Assembly: GCF_022695515.1 (NCBI RefSeq)
Contig: NZ_JALDPT010000017.1
Span: 1 to 64,000 of the forward strand
DNA length: 64,000 nt
Reading direction: 5' to 3'
Origin: Phenylobacterium aquaticum
Lineage (GTDB): Bacteria; Pseudomonadota; Alphaproteobacteria; Caulobacterales; Caulobacteraceae
In this document: piece after piece, positions 1 through 9,147 of the stretch
Position numbering within the stretch: position 1 is the stretch's first letter
Layout of the letters: every line of letters begins with the position of its first letter
Position numbers and translations under genes: made by a program
The notes under the pieces: generated by a model
Told to the model about the DNA's origin: nothing
Database searches by the model: none
What the model saw: only the letters and a program-made list of their open reading frames with translations

Positions 1-48
1 CAGGCTGTCACGGACGATGTCCGTAGGAAGAATGGGTGAAGGCTGGAC

Positions 49-702
49 GTGCGGCGGCCGCGCGACGTGCGGGGACACAAGATCGGCCTCACGTCCAAGG
101 CGATGCAGCAGCTCGCCCAGATCGACGAGCCCGACCATGGCGTCCTGCTCGACGACATGATGCTGGAGAGCGGCGCGCGGATTCCGATGTCGCGCTTCAT
201 CGAGCCCCGGATCGAGGTGGAACTTGCCTTCCTGCTGAAGGCGCCCCTGGAAGGCCCGAACTGCACGCTGTTCGACGTGCTTGAGGCGACCGCCTATGTG
301 ACGCCCGCGCTCGAGATCATCGATGCGAGGGTCCAGCGGGTCGATCCCGAGACCGGCGCGACACGCAAGGTGTTCGACACCATCGCCGACAACGCGGCCA
401 ATGGCGCGGTGATCCTCGGCGGGCAGCCCAGGCGGCCGGACGAGGTCGATCTGCGGTGGGTCTCGGCCCTGCTGTACCGGAACGGCGAGATCGAGGAATC
501 GGGCGTGGCCGCGGCGGTGCTGAACCATCCCGCGAACGGCATCGTATGGCTCGCCAACAAGATCGCCCGCTTCGGCAAGCGGTTGGAAGCCGGGGAGGTC
601 GTCCTCGCCGGATCGTTCACCCGCGCCGTGCCCATCAAGCGCGGCGACACCTTCCACGCCGAGTACGGGCCGTTCGGCTCGATCTCCTGCCACTTTGCCT
701 AG
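49..702 (+). CDS. hpcG: 2-oxo-hept-4-ene-1,7-dioate hydratase family (5' end missing or frameshifted)
   Basis: The protein matches the HpaH/HpcG/MhpD hydratase family, which adds water to a 2-hydroxydienoate during meta-cleavage of aromatics. Family motifs seen are [12 protein letters not shown] near the start, [41 protein letters not shown] and [10 protein letters not shown]. About 50 N-terminal residues of the roughly 267-residue family are absent. The frame is closed by a TGA at 37-39, but the neighbouring frame just upstream reads RMGEGWT, which resembles the family sequence preceding GHKIG. A frameshift between about 46 and 72, inside a duplicated GACGTGCGG, is therefore likely, and the GTG at 49 is only a formal start. 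The aldolase for the next step starts two bases after the stop. The hpcG symbol is by family, not proven substrate. Confidence 0.8.
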   Translation: MRRPRDVRGHKIGLTSKAMQQLAQIDEPDHGVLLDDMMLESGARIPMSRFIEPRIEVELAFLLKAPLEGPNCTLFDVLEATAYVTPALEIIDARVQRVDPETGATRKVFDTIADNAANGAVILGGQPRRPDEVDLRWVSALLYRNGEIEESGVAAAVLNHPANGIVWLANKIARFGKRLEAGEVVLAGSFTRAVPIKRGDTFHAEYGPFGSISCHFA

Positions 703-703
703 T

Positions 704-1491
704 ATGGAAGACCGCCTCACCAACCGGTTCAAGGCCCGCGTCGCCGCGGGCGAGCTGCAGCTCGGCCTCTGGTCGGTCATGGGCGACGCCCTGGCCGCCG
801 AGGTCTGCGCCGGCGCCGGGTTCGACTGGATGCTCCTCGACATCGAGCACGCGCCCAACGACCTGCGCACCATCCTGTCCCAGCTGCAGGCGCTCGCCGC
901 CTACGACACCCATCCCGTCGTGCGGCCCCGCTCGAGCGATCCCGACGCGATCAAGCAGTTGCTGGACCTCGGCGTGCAGACCTTCCTGGTCCCGATGGTC
1001 GAGAGCGGCGATCAGGCTGCAAGCCTGGCCCGCGCCGTCCGCTATCCGCCGGATGGGATCCGCGGCGTGGGGGCGGGGCTTGCCCGCGCATCCCGCTGGA
1101 TGCGCATCGGCGGTTACCTTCAACGGGCCGACGCCGAGGTTTGCCTGCTGGTGCAGATCGAGTCCCGGCGCGGTCTCGAGAACCTCGAGGAGATCGCCAC
1201 GACACCGGGCGTGGACGGCGTGTTCATCGGCGCTGCCGACCTCGCGGCGGACATGGGCCATCTGGGGCAGCCTGGGCAGCCGGAGGTGGTGGCGGCGATC
1301 GACGACGCGATCGCCCGGCTGCGGGCGCTCGGCCGGCGAGCGGCGCCCTGTCGGTCGACGAGACTGTCGCGCGCGGCCTCGTCGAGAAGGGCTGCGCCTT
1401 CGTCGCGGTCGGCGCCGACGTGCAGCTGCTTGCCCGGGGCGCAGACCGCCTCGTGCGCGCCTTCCGGGCCCGCGCGGCGGAAACCGGCTGA
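704..1491 (+). pseudogene. hpcH: HpcH/HpaI-type class II aldolase, frameshifted near its 3' end
   Basis: Class II pyruvate aldolase of the HpcH/HpaI family, which splits 4-hydroxy-2-oxo acids made by the preceding hydratase. The ATG at 704 follows the hydratase stop. GFDWMLLDIEHAPND, a metal-site segment LLVQIESRRGLENLEEI and GVDGVFIGAADLAADMGH read in frame 2 up to about 1335. The family's C-terminal motif then continues in frame 1 as SGALSVDETVARGL and FAVGADVQLLARGADRL-type sequence (starting at CAFVAVGADVQ), ending at the TGA at 1489-1491. The frame-2 continuation to 1516 is arginine/serine-rich junk. A missing base (or two extra) near 1330-1345 explains this. It is either a real lesion or a sequencing error in a GGCCGGCG run. 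Confidence 0.8.
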
Positions 1492-1665
1492 TGGGCGATC
1501 GAATGAGGCGAATTGAGTGATCGTCTAGCTCTGAACTGTCTCAGACCGGAGCCGCCGGCCCCGCTGCAGTCCAGTTGGCCCCGGAGGTTGTTACACAAAA
1601 ACACTGGGTTGCGGGGGTGATACCACTCCCAAAATCCGCCCCGGTTCGAACAATGTGATTGCAAG

Positions 1666-1679
1666 ATACGATAGCGTAT
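1666..1679. promoter_or_regulatory. Inverted-repeat operator ATACG-N4-CGTAT upstream of the TonB receptor
   Basis: ATACG-ATAG-CGTAT is a perfect 5-4-5 inverted repeat, 61 bases before the receptor start, in the 1492-1740 intergenic stretch. The same geometry recurs at 8376, 9148, 11071 (one mismatch) and 26549 (two mismatches). One copy overlaps the start codon of the tetR gene at 8388, so that regulator is the likely binder; this is inference. Confidence 0.65.
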
Positions 1680-1740
1680 GTTGTATGTGATGTAATCTCG
1701 CGAGCCCGGAACAGGGTCGCGGAAACCCAGGGGGAAATTA

Positions 1741-4050
1741 ATGAAGCTCCGACGGCAAGCCTATTTCTCGACCGCGGCGATCTGCGCCGGGCTGCTCGCC
1801 AGCCTGCCGAACGGCGCGGCTGCTCAAACCGCCGCGGCGGACGGCGACAGCGTGGCGCTGGAGGAGCTCGTGGTCACCGCGCGGAAGCGCGAGGAGACCC
1901 TGCAGGACGTTCCGGTGTCCGTGGCGGCGGTCACCGGCCGGACCCTGCGTGACGAGAAGATCGTCAACCAGGTCGACTTGGCCATGCGCGTTCCGGCGTT
2001 CAAGCAGACCACCGCGGGCGTCAACACCTATACCTTCATCCGCGGCGTCGGGTCGGGCGGCAACCCCTCCTTCGAGCAGTCCGTGGCGAGCTTCGTCGAC
2101 GGCGTCTATGCGGGTCGCGGCCAGCAGTCGCGGTTCCCCTACTATGACCTGGAGCGCGTGGAAGTCCTGCGCGGACCGCAGGTGGCGCTCTACGGCAACA
2201 GCGCCATCGCCGGCGCGATCAGCGTGATCACCCGCAAGCCGGGCGACACCTTCGAGGGCGACCTTTCGGTCAGCTACGAGACCCAGCATCAGGAGACTGT
2301 CGTGCAGGGCGGCGTGACGCTTCCCGTGAACGACCGGTTCCGCATCCGCGCCGCGGGCTACTACGCCGACCTGAACAAGGGCTGGCTGAAGACCTTGCGG
2401 CCGACCGGCGTCACCCACGACCCGAGGCGGCACGACCGGGCCGGCCGCATCTCCGCGGAGATCGAGCCCACCGACGATCTGTCGATCGAGCTTAAGTACG
2501 ACTCCTATTCCCTGCTCGGCCTTGGCGGCACGAACCAGGCGACCGCCAACATCGGCAACGGCGCCGTCACCGAGTTCCGCTTCGACCGCGTCCGTTCCTT
2601 CGGCAGCGGCCCGCCGCAGAACGGCAAGACCGAAGACACTGCGCGGATGAACAACCAGACCGCCCAGGCGACGGTGAACTATGAGGTCGGGCTGGGCACG
2701 ATCACTTCAGTGACCGCCTACACCTGGTACGGCTTCTCACAGGACACGGAGGGCGACATGAGCCCTCTGCCGATCTTCGACTACGACCACCATGAGCACT
2801 ACAACCAGTTCAGCCAGGAAATCCGCCTCACCTCGGGCGGCGACCAGCGGCTGAACTACATCCTGGGCGCCTACTACCAGAGCGACGACCTGAACCCCTC
2901 GGCGCAGAACAAGCTCAATCTGTCCGCCCAGCCGGCGCCGTTCGGCTCGCCCCTGCCGCCCATCGCGCGGCTCAGCTACCTCGACCAGCGGACGAAGAAC
3001 TATTCGGTGTTCTTCGACACCAACTACCAGCTGACCGATCGCCTGAAGGTGAACGTCGCGGCCCGCTATATGCGCGTCGAGAAGGACGCCGAGCAGGGCT
3101 CCTACTCGGTGCGGATCAACACCACGATCCCGGATCCGTCGATCGAGCAGTCGCCGGCCCCGGGGGTCCCGTCGATCTACTCGCGCGTCTACGGCTTCCC
3201 GCACATCTTCCGCGACCTGGAGCTGTCGGAATCGCACTTCATGCCGGAAGTCGGCCTGCAGTACAAAATCGACGACGGCATGTTCTACGCCAAGGTGGTC
3301 CGCGGCGCGAAAGCCGGCGGGTTCGACTGGGTCTATGCCGGCCCGGACCGGAACGCCCTGAAGTTCCTGCCCGAGAAGGCCACCTCCTATGAGGCCGGCT
3401 ACCGCGGGACCCTGCTGGACGGTCGCCTGTACTTCGGAGCCACGATCTACCGGACGGAGATCGAGGACCTGCAGGTCAGCGTGTTCGACGGCCGCACCAG
3501 CTACGTGGTGGGCAATGCCGCCAAGCAGCGGGCGCAGGGGGTCGAGACCGACTTCACCTGGCGGCCGACCGCGGCGCTGCGGATCAACGGCGCGCTGGCC
3601 TACAGCGACGCCTACTGGGTCAGCTATCCGAACTCGGCCTGCTACGTCGAACAGCGCCTCGCCACGCCGGCGGGCACCGTCTGCCGGCAGGACCTGACCG
3701 GCAAGCCCGCACCCGTGAACTCCAAGTGGTCGGCGTCGATCGGCGTCAGCCACAAGGCGGATCTCGGGCCCTACGTGCTCACGACCCAGGCCAACTACAG
3801 CTATCGGACCAAGGCCAATCTGGGTCTCTCCAACGACCCGATGCAGATCCAGAAGGCGTTTGGCCTGCTGGACGCACGGGTCGCCCTGGCGACCGCGGAC
3901 GAGCGGTGGACCCTGGCCCTGTTCGGAAAGAACCTGACCGACGAACTTTATAGCGATTACGGAACCGACGCGCCCAGCGTCACGGGCGTCAGGTTCCGCG
4001 ACACCCAGCGCACCCGCCAAGTCGGGGTGGAGCTCTCCACCCGCTTCTAG
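1741..4050 (+). CDS. TonB-dependent outer-membrane receptor
   Basis: Outer-membrane active transporter of 769 residues. It has an N-terminal signal peptide (charged start, hydrophobic stretch, cleavage near GAAAQ around residue 29), a TonB-box-like segment EELVVTARKREE near residues 41-52, a plug domain with QDVPVSV and LERVEVLRGPQ, and a long beta-barrel ending in phenylalanine (VGVELSTRF). This is the type of receptor common in Caulobacterales and sphingomonads for plant or aromatic compounds, so it probably imports the substrate of the neighbouring catabolic enzymes. An operator upstream and a strong terminator downstream make it a single-gene unit. The substrate is not readable from sequence. 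Its 3' end is duplicated immediately downstream. Confidence 0.93.
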   Translation: MKLRRQAYFSTAAICAGLLASLPNGAAAQTAAADGDSVALEELVVTARKREETLQDVPVSVAAVTGRTLRDEKIVNQVDLAMRVPAFKQTTAGVNTYTFIRGVGSGGNPSFEQSVASFVDGVYAGRGQQSRFPYYDLERVEVLRGPQVALYGNSAIAGAISVITRKPGDTFEGDLSVSYETQHQETVVQGGVTLPVNDRFRIRAAGYYADLNKGWLKTLRPTGVTHDPRRHDRAGRISAEIEPTDDLSIELKYDSYSLLGLGGTNQATANIGNGAVTEFRFDRVRSFGSGPPQNGKTEDTARMNNQTAQATVNYEVGLGTITSVTAYTWYGFSQDTEGDMSPLPIFDYDHHEHYNQFSQEIRLTSGGDQRLNYILGAYYQSDDLNPSAQNKLNLSAQPAPFGSPLPPIARLSYLDQRTKNYSVFFDTNYQLTDRLKVNVAARYMRVEKDAEQGSYSVRINTTIPDPSIEQSPAPGVPSIYSRVYGFPHIFRDLELSESHFMPEVGLQYKIDDGMFYAKVVRGAKAGGFDWVYAGPDRNALKFLPEKATSYEAGYRGTLLDGRLYFGATIYRTEIEDLQVSVFDGRTSYVVGNAAKQRAQGVETDFTWRPTAALRINGALAYSDAYWVSYPNSACYVEQRLATPAGTVCRQDLTGKPAPVNSKWSASIGVSHKADLGPYVLTTQANYSYRTKANLGLSNDPMQIQKAFGLLDARVALATADERWTLALFGKNLTDELYSDYGTDAPSVTGVRFRDTQRTRQVGVELSTRF

Positions 4051-4095
4051 GCGCGAAAGCAGGCCGCCCCAATCCTCCCGGGGCGGCGACGAACT

Positions 4096-4124
4096 GGCCC
4101 CGGGCTCGCGCCCGGGGCCTTTTT
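4096..4124 (+). terminator. Rho-independent terminator after the receptor
   Basis: GGCCCCGGGC, a TCGC loop, its perfect complement GCCCGGGGCC and a run of five T form a canonical intrinsic terminator 46 bases after the receptor stop. Confidence 0.9.
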
Positions 4125-4196
4125 CGTGCGCGGCGGGGGACAAGGGCCCGCTGGCTGTGGCCAGACGGGCGTCCGCCCCGGCGGAAGGGCCGGAGC

Positions 4197-4505
4197 GGCG
4201 TCAGCCATACCGCGGAGCTGGGGCCGTACGTGCTAAGCACGCAGGCGAACTACAGCTATCGCACCAAGTCCAACCTGGGCCTGTCGAACGACCCAATGCA
4301 AATCCAGAAGGCGTTCGGCCTGCTCGACGCCCGGCTGGCCCTTGCGACGGCCGACGAGCGGTGGACGGTGGCTGTCTTCGGAAAAGAACCTGATCGACGA
4401 ACTTTATGGCGATTACGGAACCGACGGCCCAGCGTCACGGGCGCCAGGTTCCGCGACACCCAGCGCACCCGCCAAGTCGGGGTGGAGCTCTCCACGCCCT
4501 TCTAG
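4197..4505 (+). pseudogene. Fragment of a second TonB-dependent receptor (C-terminal barrel strands only)
   Basis: The fragment encodes a homologue of the last 100 or so residues of the receptor at 1741, for example QANYSYRTKSNLGLSNDP and RFRDTQRTRQVGVELS, ending in F. It lacks signal peptide, plug and most of the barrel. An extra A in the GGAAAAGAAC tract near 4380 shifts the frame (KNLTDEL becomes KEPDRRTL), and a lost base near 4430 restores it. Its own terminator follows. Mainly synonymous differences in its 5' half suggest it once belonged to a functional paralogue before decay. Confidence 0.85.
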
Positions 4506-4550
4506 GCGCGAAAGCAGGCCGCCCCGATCTCCCCGGGGCGGCGAAGAACT

Positions 4551-4579
4551 GGCCCCGGGCTCCCGCCCGGGGCCTTTTT
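4551..4579 (+). terminator. Second copy of the receptor terminator
   Basis: GGCCCCGGGC, loop TCCC, GCCCGGGGCC and five T. It is the duplicated partner of the terminator at 4096 and differs only in the loop. It also separates the rightward receptor region from the convergent oxidoreductase gene ending at 4704. Confidence 0.88.
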
Positions 4580-4703
4580 CGTGCGCGGCGGGGGACAAGG
4601 GCCCGCTGGCTGTGGCCAGACGGGCGGCCGCCCCGGCGGAAGGCCAGAGCGGCGTCAGGCTGCCCGGGCCGCCCGCCTGGGCGGCCGCCGGGCAGCAGGT
4701 GGT

Positions 4704-7700
4704 CTATTCGGCGGCGATGGTGTGCGGCGCCGCGAGCGCCGCCAGAAGGTCGGAGCGCATGCGCTCCGCCTCCGCCACCCGCGCTTCCTTGATATGGCCG
4801 TAGCCGTAGATTTCTGCGGGCAAGGCGGCGAGCTTCACCGCGACGCCCAGGTTGGCAAGCGTCAGCCGTTCCAGCGCCCGCTCCATGTCGGCGCGGTAGG
4901 TCTCGATCAGCCGCCGTTCCATGCGCCGTTCCGGGGTGCGGCCGAACGGGTCGAACGGCGTGCCTCGGAGGCCCTTCAGGTGGGCCAGCATCCGGAAGCC
5001 GGTCATCATCCACGGACCAAACGTGACCTTTTTCGGAAGCCCGCTGTCCTTGTCCTTGGGAGCGATGATCGGTGGCGAGAGGTGGAAGGTGAGTTTCAGG
5101 TCGCCGTCGAACTGGGCCTTCAGCTTCTCGGTGAACTCGCCGTTCGTGTAGAGCCTGGCGACCTCGTACTCGTCCTTGTAGGCCATCAGCTTGAACAGGT
5201 TGCGGGCCACGGCCGTGGTCAGGGCGTCAGCGCCCGGCGAGACGGCCTGCTCCGCCCGACGCACCCGGTCGACGAAGGCGCTGTAGGCCTCCGCGTAGCG
5301 CCGGTTCTGGTAGGCGGCCAGGAACGTCGTCCGGCGCTCGAGGACCTCTTCCAACGAGCCCGAAAGGGCCGTTGAACCCTTCGCCGCGTCGGTGCGCGCC
5401 GGGGCGGCGAGGGCCGCCACGGCCTCCGGCTCGACGACGGCCCATCGCCCCAGAGAGAACGCCAGCAGAGTCTGCTCGATGGACACGCCATTGAGCCGGA
5501 TGGCCTCCTCGATAGAGGCGCGGCGGACCGGCAGCAGGCCCAGTTGGCAAGCGGCGCCCACGATCATCATGTTGGTGGCGATGGAATCTCCAAAAAGGCC
5601 TTCCGCCAGCGCGGTGGCGGGGAGGAAGGCGCTGCGCCGGGGATCGAGCACGTCCTGCAGCTTCCGCGCGGTTTGCGCCTCGTTGAAGTTGATGGTGCGC
5701 GTGAACGTGAAGGCGGCCGTGGGCGTGACGTCGCTGTTGACCACCCCGGCGGTGACGCCGCGTTGCAGCATCTGGGCGGCCTCGCCGCCGCCCGCCGTAA
5801 TCATATCGCAGGCCAGCAGCAGGTCGGCCGAGGCGGTGTCGACGCGCGCGGCGTACACCTCGTCCACGCTGGGCGCGATCTTCAGGTGACTCATCACCGC
5901 GCCGTTCTTCTGCGACAGCCCGGTCATGTCGACGATGGAGCAGCCCATGCCGTCGAGGTGGGCGGCCATGCCGAGAACTGCGCCCACGGTGATCACGCCG
6001 GTGCCGCCGATCCCGGTGATCAGGATTGAGCTCGATCCCACCGCCTGCACAGGCTCGGGCAGGGCCGGGACGCTGACGCCGCTCGAAACCGGAGTGCGCG
6101 CGCGGGGCTTGCCGCCCTCCACGGTGACGAAGGACGGGCAGAACCCCTTGACGCAGCTGAAGTCCTTGTTGCAGGACGACTGGTCGATCTTCCGCTTGCG
6201 GCCGAACTCAGTCTCCAGCGGCTGGACGCTGACGCAGTTCGACTTCACGCCGCAATCGCCGCAGCCCTCGCAGACGAGGTCATTGATGAAGACCCGCTGC
6301 GGCGGATCGGGGAACTCGCCGCGTTTACGCCGCCGGCGCTTCTCGGCTGCGCAAACCTGGTCGTAGATGATCACCGTGACGCCGGGGACCTCGCGCAGCT
6401 CCTTCTGGATCGCATCCAGCCGCTCGCGGCCGTGGAGGGGGACGTCGCCGAGCTGAGCCTTGACCTCATCATAGCGGGCCGGATCGTCGGCGATGATCAG
6501 CACGCGCGCCGCACCCTCCGCCCTGAGCTCCTGGGCGATCTGCAGGGTGGTGAGCGTGCCCTCGACCGGCTGGCCGCCGGTCATGGCCACGGCGTCGTTG
6601 TAGAGCAGCTTGTAGGTGATGTTGACGCCGGCGGCGATCGCCGCACGCACGGCCAGGACGCCCGAGTGGAAATAGGTGCCGTCGCCGAGGTTCTGAAAGA
6701 CGTGCTGGGTTTCAGTGAACGGGGCCGCGCCGATCCAGTTGGCGCCTTCGCCGCCCATCTGCACCGGCCAGGCGTGTTTGCGGTGCGGCATCAGCGCGGC
6801 CATCACGTGGCAGCCGATGCCCGAAAGGCCGACGCTGCCCTCCGGCACCACCGTCGACGTGTTGTGCGGACACCCCGAGCAGAAGAACGGCGCCCGCGCG
6901 TGCTCGGTCAGCGGGGAGGTGACCACGTCGCTGCAGCGCGTGCGGACCGCCGCAATCCGGACGCGGGCCTCGTCGTCCAGGAGGTCGTGCGCCTCGAGCC
7001 GCTCAGCCAGAGCCGCGAGGATCGGGCCGGCCGACAACTCCCCGAAGCCGGGCAGCAGGGGCGCGCCCTCCGGCGTGGATTTGCCGGACACTCGCGGCCG
7101 CCGTTGTGCGGGAAGGTGGTAGAGCGCTTCCTTGACCTGCGGTTCGATGAAGGCTCGCTTCTCCTCGATCACGAGAACCTCGAGGCAGCCCTCCGCGAAG
7201 CGGCGGATCGTCTCGCCGTCGGCCGGCCAGGTGAGGCCCAGCTTCAACAGGCGCAGGCCCAGCTTGCCGGCGCGCCGTTCATCGATGCCGGCCGCCGCCA
7301 GCGCCTCGCGCACGTCGAGGTAGGCTTTCCCGGCCGTCACGATGCCCAGGCCGCCTGCCGGCGCGTCGAAGATCGTCCGGTCGAAGCTGTTGGCCCGCGC
7401 GAAGGCCTGGGCAGCCGGCAGCCGGAACTGGACCGTGCGGCGCTCCATCCCGAGCTGGGATTCGCCGACCAGGATGTTCAGGCCCTCCGGAGGCATGGCC
7501 ACGTCGTTCGGCCTGTGGAAGCCGTGGGGAACGGTCCCCAGCCGCGCGCTCATGGTGGCGTCGGCCGTGTCGTTGACGCACTTGAATCCGGCCCAGAGGC
7601 CGGTGAAGCGGGACAGGGCGTAGCCGAACGCGCCGAACGCCAGGAACTCCTCGACGTTGGCGGGGTAGAGCACCGGGATCAGGGCCGCCGCGAGCGCCTG

Positions 7701-8177
7701 CTCCGACTGGTGGGCGGTGGTCGAGGACTTCGCGGCATGGTCGTCGCCTGCGAACACCAGCACGCCGCCGTTGCGGTGGGCGCCGGCGAGGTTGCCGTGC
7801 TTGAGGGCGTCGCCCGCGCGGTCCACCCCGGGGCCCTTGCCGTACCAGGCGGCGAAGACGCCGTCGTATTTGGCCCCCTGGAAGAAGTCGAGCTGTTGCG
7901 AGCCATAGACGGCGGTGGCGGCCAGTTCCTCGTTCACGCCGGGCTGGAACACCACCCCGTGCGCCTTCAGCTGCTTGCGGGCGCGCCACAGGGCCATGTC
8001 GAGGCCGCCCAGCGGCGATCCGCGATAGCCGGAGATAAAGCCCGCGGTGTTCAGCCCCGCGGCCCTGTCGGCCCGCTGCTGCGCCAGCAGCACGCGCGTG
8101 AGCGCCTGGGTGCCGGAGACGAAAACACGTCCCTCGTCCAGTTCGTACTTGTCTTCCAGGGTGAGGTTCTGCAGCAT
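4704..8177 (-). CDS. Indolepyruvate:ferredoxin oxidoreductase, fused single-chain form
   Basis: Cytoplasmic 2-oxoacid:ferredoxin oxidoreductase that decarboxylates aryl pyruvates to aryl-acetyl-CoA with thiamine pyrophosphate and Fe-S clusters. The start is set at MLQNLTLEDKYEL (8177), the usual family start, not the longer reading frame to 8348, giving 1157 residues, the normal fused length. In order: a pyruvate-oxidoreductase-like N-terminal domain; a TPP-binding domain with FCSGCPHNTST and GIGCHVMAAL; cysteine clusters CEGCGDCGVKSNC and SCNKDFSCVKGFC near residues 635-680; and a gamma domain starting ITGIGGTGVITVG near 720. It is divergent from tetR across a 210-base promoter region holding an operator. 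It could feed an arylacetyl-CoA into the Paa-like genes further right (inference). Confidence 0.92.
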   Translation of the reverse strand: MLQNLTLEDKYELDEGRVFVSGTQALTRVLLAQQRADRAAGLNTAGFISGYRGSPLGGLDMALWRARKQLKAHGVVFQPGVNEELAATAVYGSQQLDFFQGAKYDGVFAAWYGKGPGVDRAGDALKHGNLAGAHRNGGVLVFAGDDHAAKSSTTAHQSEQALAAALIPVLYPANVEEFLAFGAFGYALSRFTGLWAGFKCVNDTADATMSARLGTVPHGFHRPNDVAMPPEGLNILVGESQLGMERRTVQFRLPAAQAFARANSFDRTIFDAPAGGLGIVTAGKAYLDVREALAAAGIDERRAGKLGLRLLKLGLTWPADGETIRRFAEGCLEVLVIEEKRAFIEPQVKEALYHLPAQRRPRVSGKSTPEGAPLLPGFGELSAGPILAALAERLEAHDLLDDEARVRIAAVRTRCSDVVTSPLTEHARAPFFCSGCPHNTSTVVPEGSVGLSGIGCHVMAALMPHRKHAWPVQMGGEGANWIGAAPFTETQHVFQNLGDGTYFHSGVLAVRAAIAAGVNITYKLLYNDAVAMTGGQPVEGTLTTLQIAQELRAEGAARVLIIADDPARYDEVKAQLGDVPLHGRERLDAIQKELREVPGVTVIIYDQVCAAEKRRRRKRGEFPDPPQRVFINDLVCEGCGDCGVKSNCVSVQPLETEFGRKRKIDQSSCNKDFSCVKGFCPSFVTVEGGKPRARTPVSSGVSVPALPEPVQAVGSSSILITGIGGTGVITVGAVLGMAAHLDGMGCSIVDMTGLSQKNGAVMSHLKIAPSVDEVYAARVDTASADLLLACDMITAGGGEAAQMLQRGVTAGVVNSDVTPTAAFTFTRTINFNEAQTARKLQDVLDPRRSAFLPATALAEGLFGDSIATNMMIVGAACQLGLLPVRRASIEEAIRLNGVSIEQTLLAFSLGRWAVVEPEAVAALAAPARTDAAKGSTALSGSLEEVLERRTTFLAAYQNRRYAEAYSAFVDRVRRAEQAVSPGADALTTAVARNLFKLMAYKDEYEVARLYTNGEFTEKLKAQFDGDLKLTFHLSPPIIAPKDKDSGLPKKVTFGPWMMTGFRMLAHLKGLRGTPFDPFGRTPERRMERRLIETYRADMERALERLTLANLGVAVKLAALPAEIYGYGHIKEARVAEAERMRSDLLAALAAPHTIAAE

Positions 8178-8375
8178 CGACAAGCCCTTGAATTCAATTT
8201 TTGGCGCGAAACATTCGGAGCCGTATGGTGTTCCCACGAGCGCGGGGCCGTCGGGCAGGAATGCGGTAGCTCCAGGTCCTTGGAGAGTATTCTTGAGAGT
8301 TTCGGTTTCGGCGGAGCGGACGCGCGGCGCCTTCCAGCCTTCCGGCAAGCCTAGGTCGCAGGCTCCCGCCGGTCA

Positions 8376-8389
8376 ATACGGTGCCGTAT
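8376..8389. promoter_or_regulatory. Operator ATACG-N4-CGTAT overlapping the tetR start codon
   Basis: ATACG-GTGC-CGTAT is a perfect inverted repeat whose last bases form the start of the tetR ATG (8388-8390). No Shine-Dalgarno sequence precedes that ATG, so the message may be leaderless, with the repressor covering its own transcription start. The site also lies in the divergent promoter region of the oxidoreductase. Confidence 0.7.
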
Positions 8390-9077
8390 GAACGTAGGGC
8401 TAGAGCCACGCAAACGACTGGACCGTGACGACTGGGTGAAGGCGGCGCTGGACGTCCTGGTCCACCAGAGCGTCGACTCGGTGAGCGTGGAGCCGCTGGC
8501 TCGCTCGCTGAACGTCAGCAAGGGCAGCTTCTACTGGCACTTCAAGGACCGAGAGGATCTGCTCACGGCGGTGATCGAGTACTGGCGCGACAACTCCACC
8601 CGCAACGTGATCCGCTACGTCGAGGCCAAGGGGCAGGGACCAGTGCACAAGCTGCACCTCCTCTCGAAGATCGCAATCGACATGTCGCCGGCGAACGCTC
8701 TGGCGCGGATGGAGGTGGCGATGAGGGCCTGGGCCCGTCGCGACGCCCGCGTGCGGGCCGTGCTTACGGAATGCGACCGCGAGCGCATGGATTACCTCGC
8801 GCAGTTGTTCCGCGATTGCGGACTCGGTGAGCGGGAGGCGGAGGCCCGCGGCGCGCTGCTGTTCGGCTTTGCGGTGGGCGAGCGGAACGTCTTCCGTGAC
8901 GAGGCGAAGCGGGCGCAGCGCGGTCGCCTGGAGAACCTGCTGCAATTCCTCATCGACGAGCCCGTGGTGCAGGCGCGGCCGAAGGGGAGGGGGACGAAAC
9001 AGCCGGATCCGCCAGAGCAGGCTCCTCCCAGGGCCGCTCGTAAACGTCCGGCCAAGACGACCAAGCCCGCGGGCTAG
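8388..9077 (+). CDS. TetR-family transcriptional regulator
   Basis: A 229-residue regulator with an N-terminal TetR helix-turn-helix (about residues 15-60, including SLNVSKGSFYWHFKDREDLL) and a helical ligand-binding domain. The C-terminus is an unusual basic, proline-rich tail (about residues 200-229) with no obvious function. It sits at the centre of the catabolic cluster, its start codon overlaps a palindromic operator, and the same operator precedes several catabolic units. It is therefore the likely local repressor, released by a pathway metabolite or CoA thioester. Ligand identity cannot be inferred. Confidence 0.9.
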   Translation: MNVGLEPRKRLDRDDWVKAALDVLVHQSVDSVSVEPLARSLNVSKGSFYWHFKDREDLLTAVIEYWRDNSTRNVIRYVEAKGQGPVHKLHLLSKIAIDMSPANALARMEVAMRAWARRDARVRAVLTECDRERMDYLAQLFRDCGLGEREAEARGALLFGFAVGERNVFRDEAKRAQRGRLENLLQFLIDEPVVQARPKGRGTKQPDPPEQAPPRAARKRPAKTTKPAG

Positions 9078-9147
9078 TGTAATCCTTCCACCCGTTCCGG
9101 GCCGCGCGGCTGGCCGCGCGCTAGGGAGCGTGAGCCTCCCCGGGGCA

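Larger units (their letters stand above)
3742..4650. repeat. Diverged tandem duplication (about 455 bp units) of the receptor 3' end and terminator
   Basis: Unit 1 (3742-4196) and unit 2 (4197-4650) each begin with GGCGTCAG, and the same octamer follows unit 2 at 4651. Each unit holds the last roughly 100 receptor codons, the stop, the terminator and the same 3' flank. The first part of the coding repeat has many third-position differences, whereas the last roughly 100 coding bases and the non-coding part are almost identical. This looks like a remnant of a tandem paralogous receptor with later gene conversion, or an old duplication. Confidence 0.85.

Noticed and set aside
2737..4143. Leftward 468-codon frame across the TonB receptor
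   Set aside because: It is the antisense shadow of the receptor, crosses its terminator and has no recognisable motif.
8178..8348. 57 extra N-terminal residues for the indolepyruvate oxidoreductase
   Set aside because: The family starts at MLQNLTLEDKYEL-type sequence; the extension has no homology and reaches into the divergent promoter region.
6432..8354. Long open frame (640 codons) antisense to the oxidoreductase gene
   Set aside because: It is the mirror of a GC-rich true gene; its sequence shows no domain and its codon pattern is that of an antisense frame.
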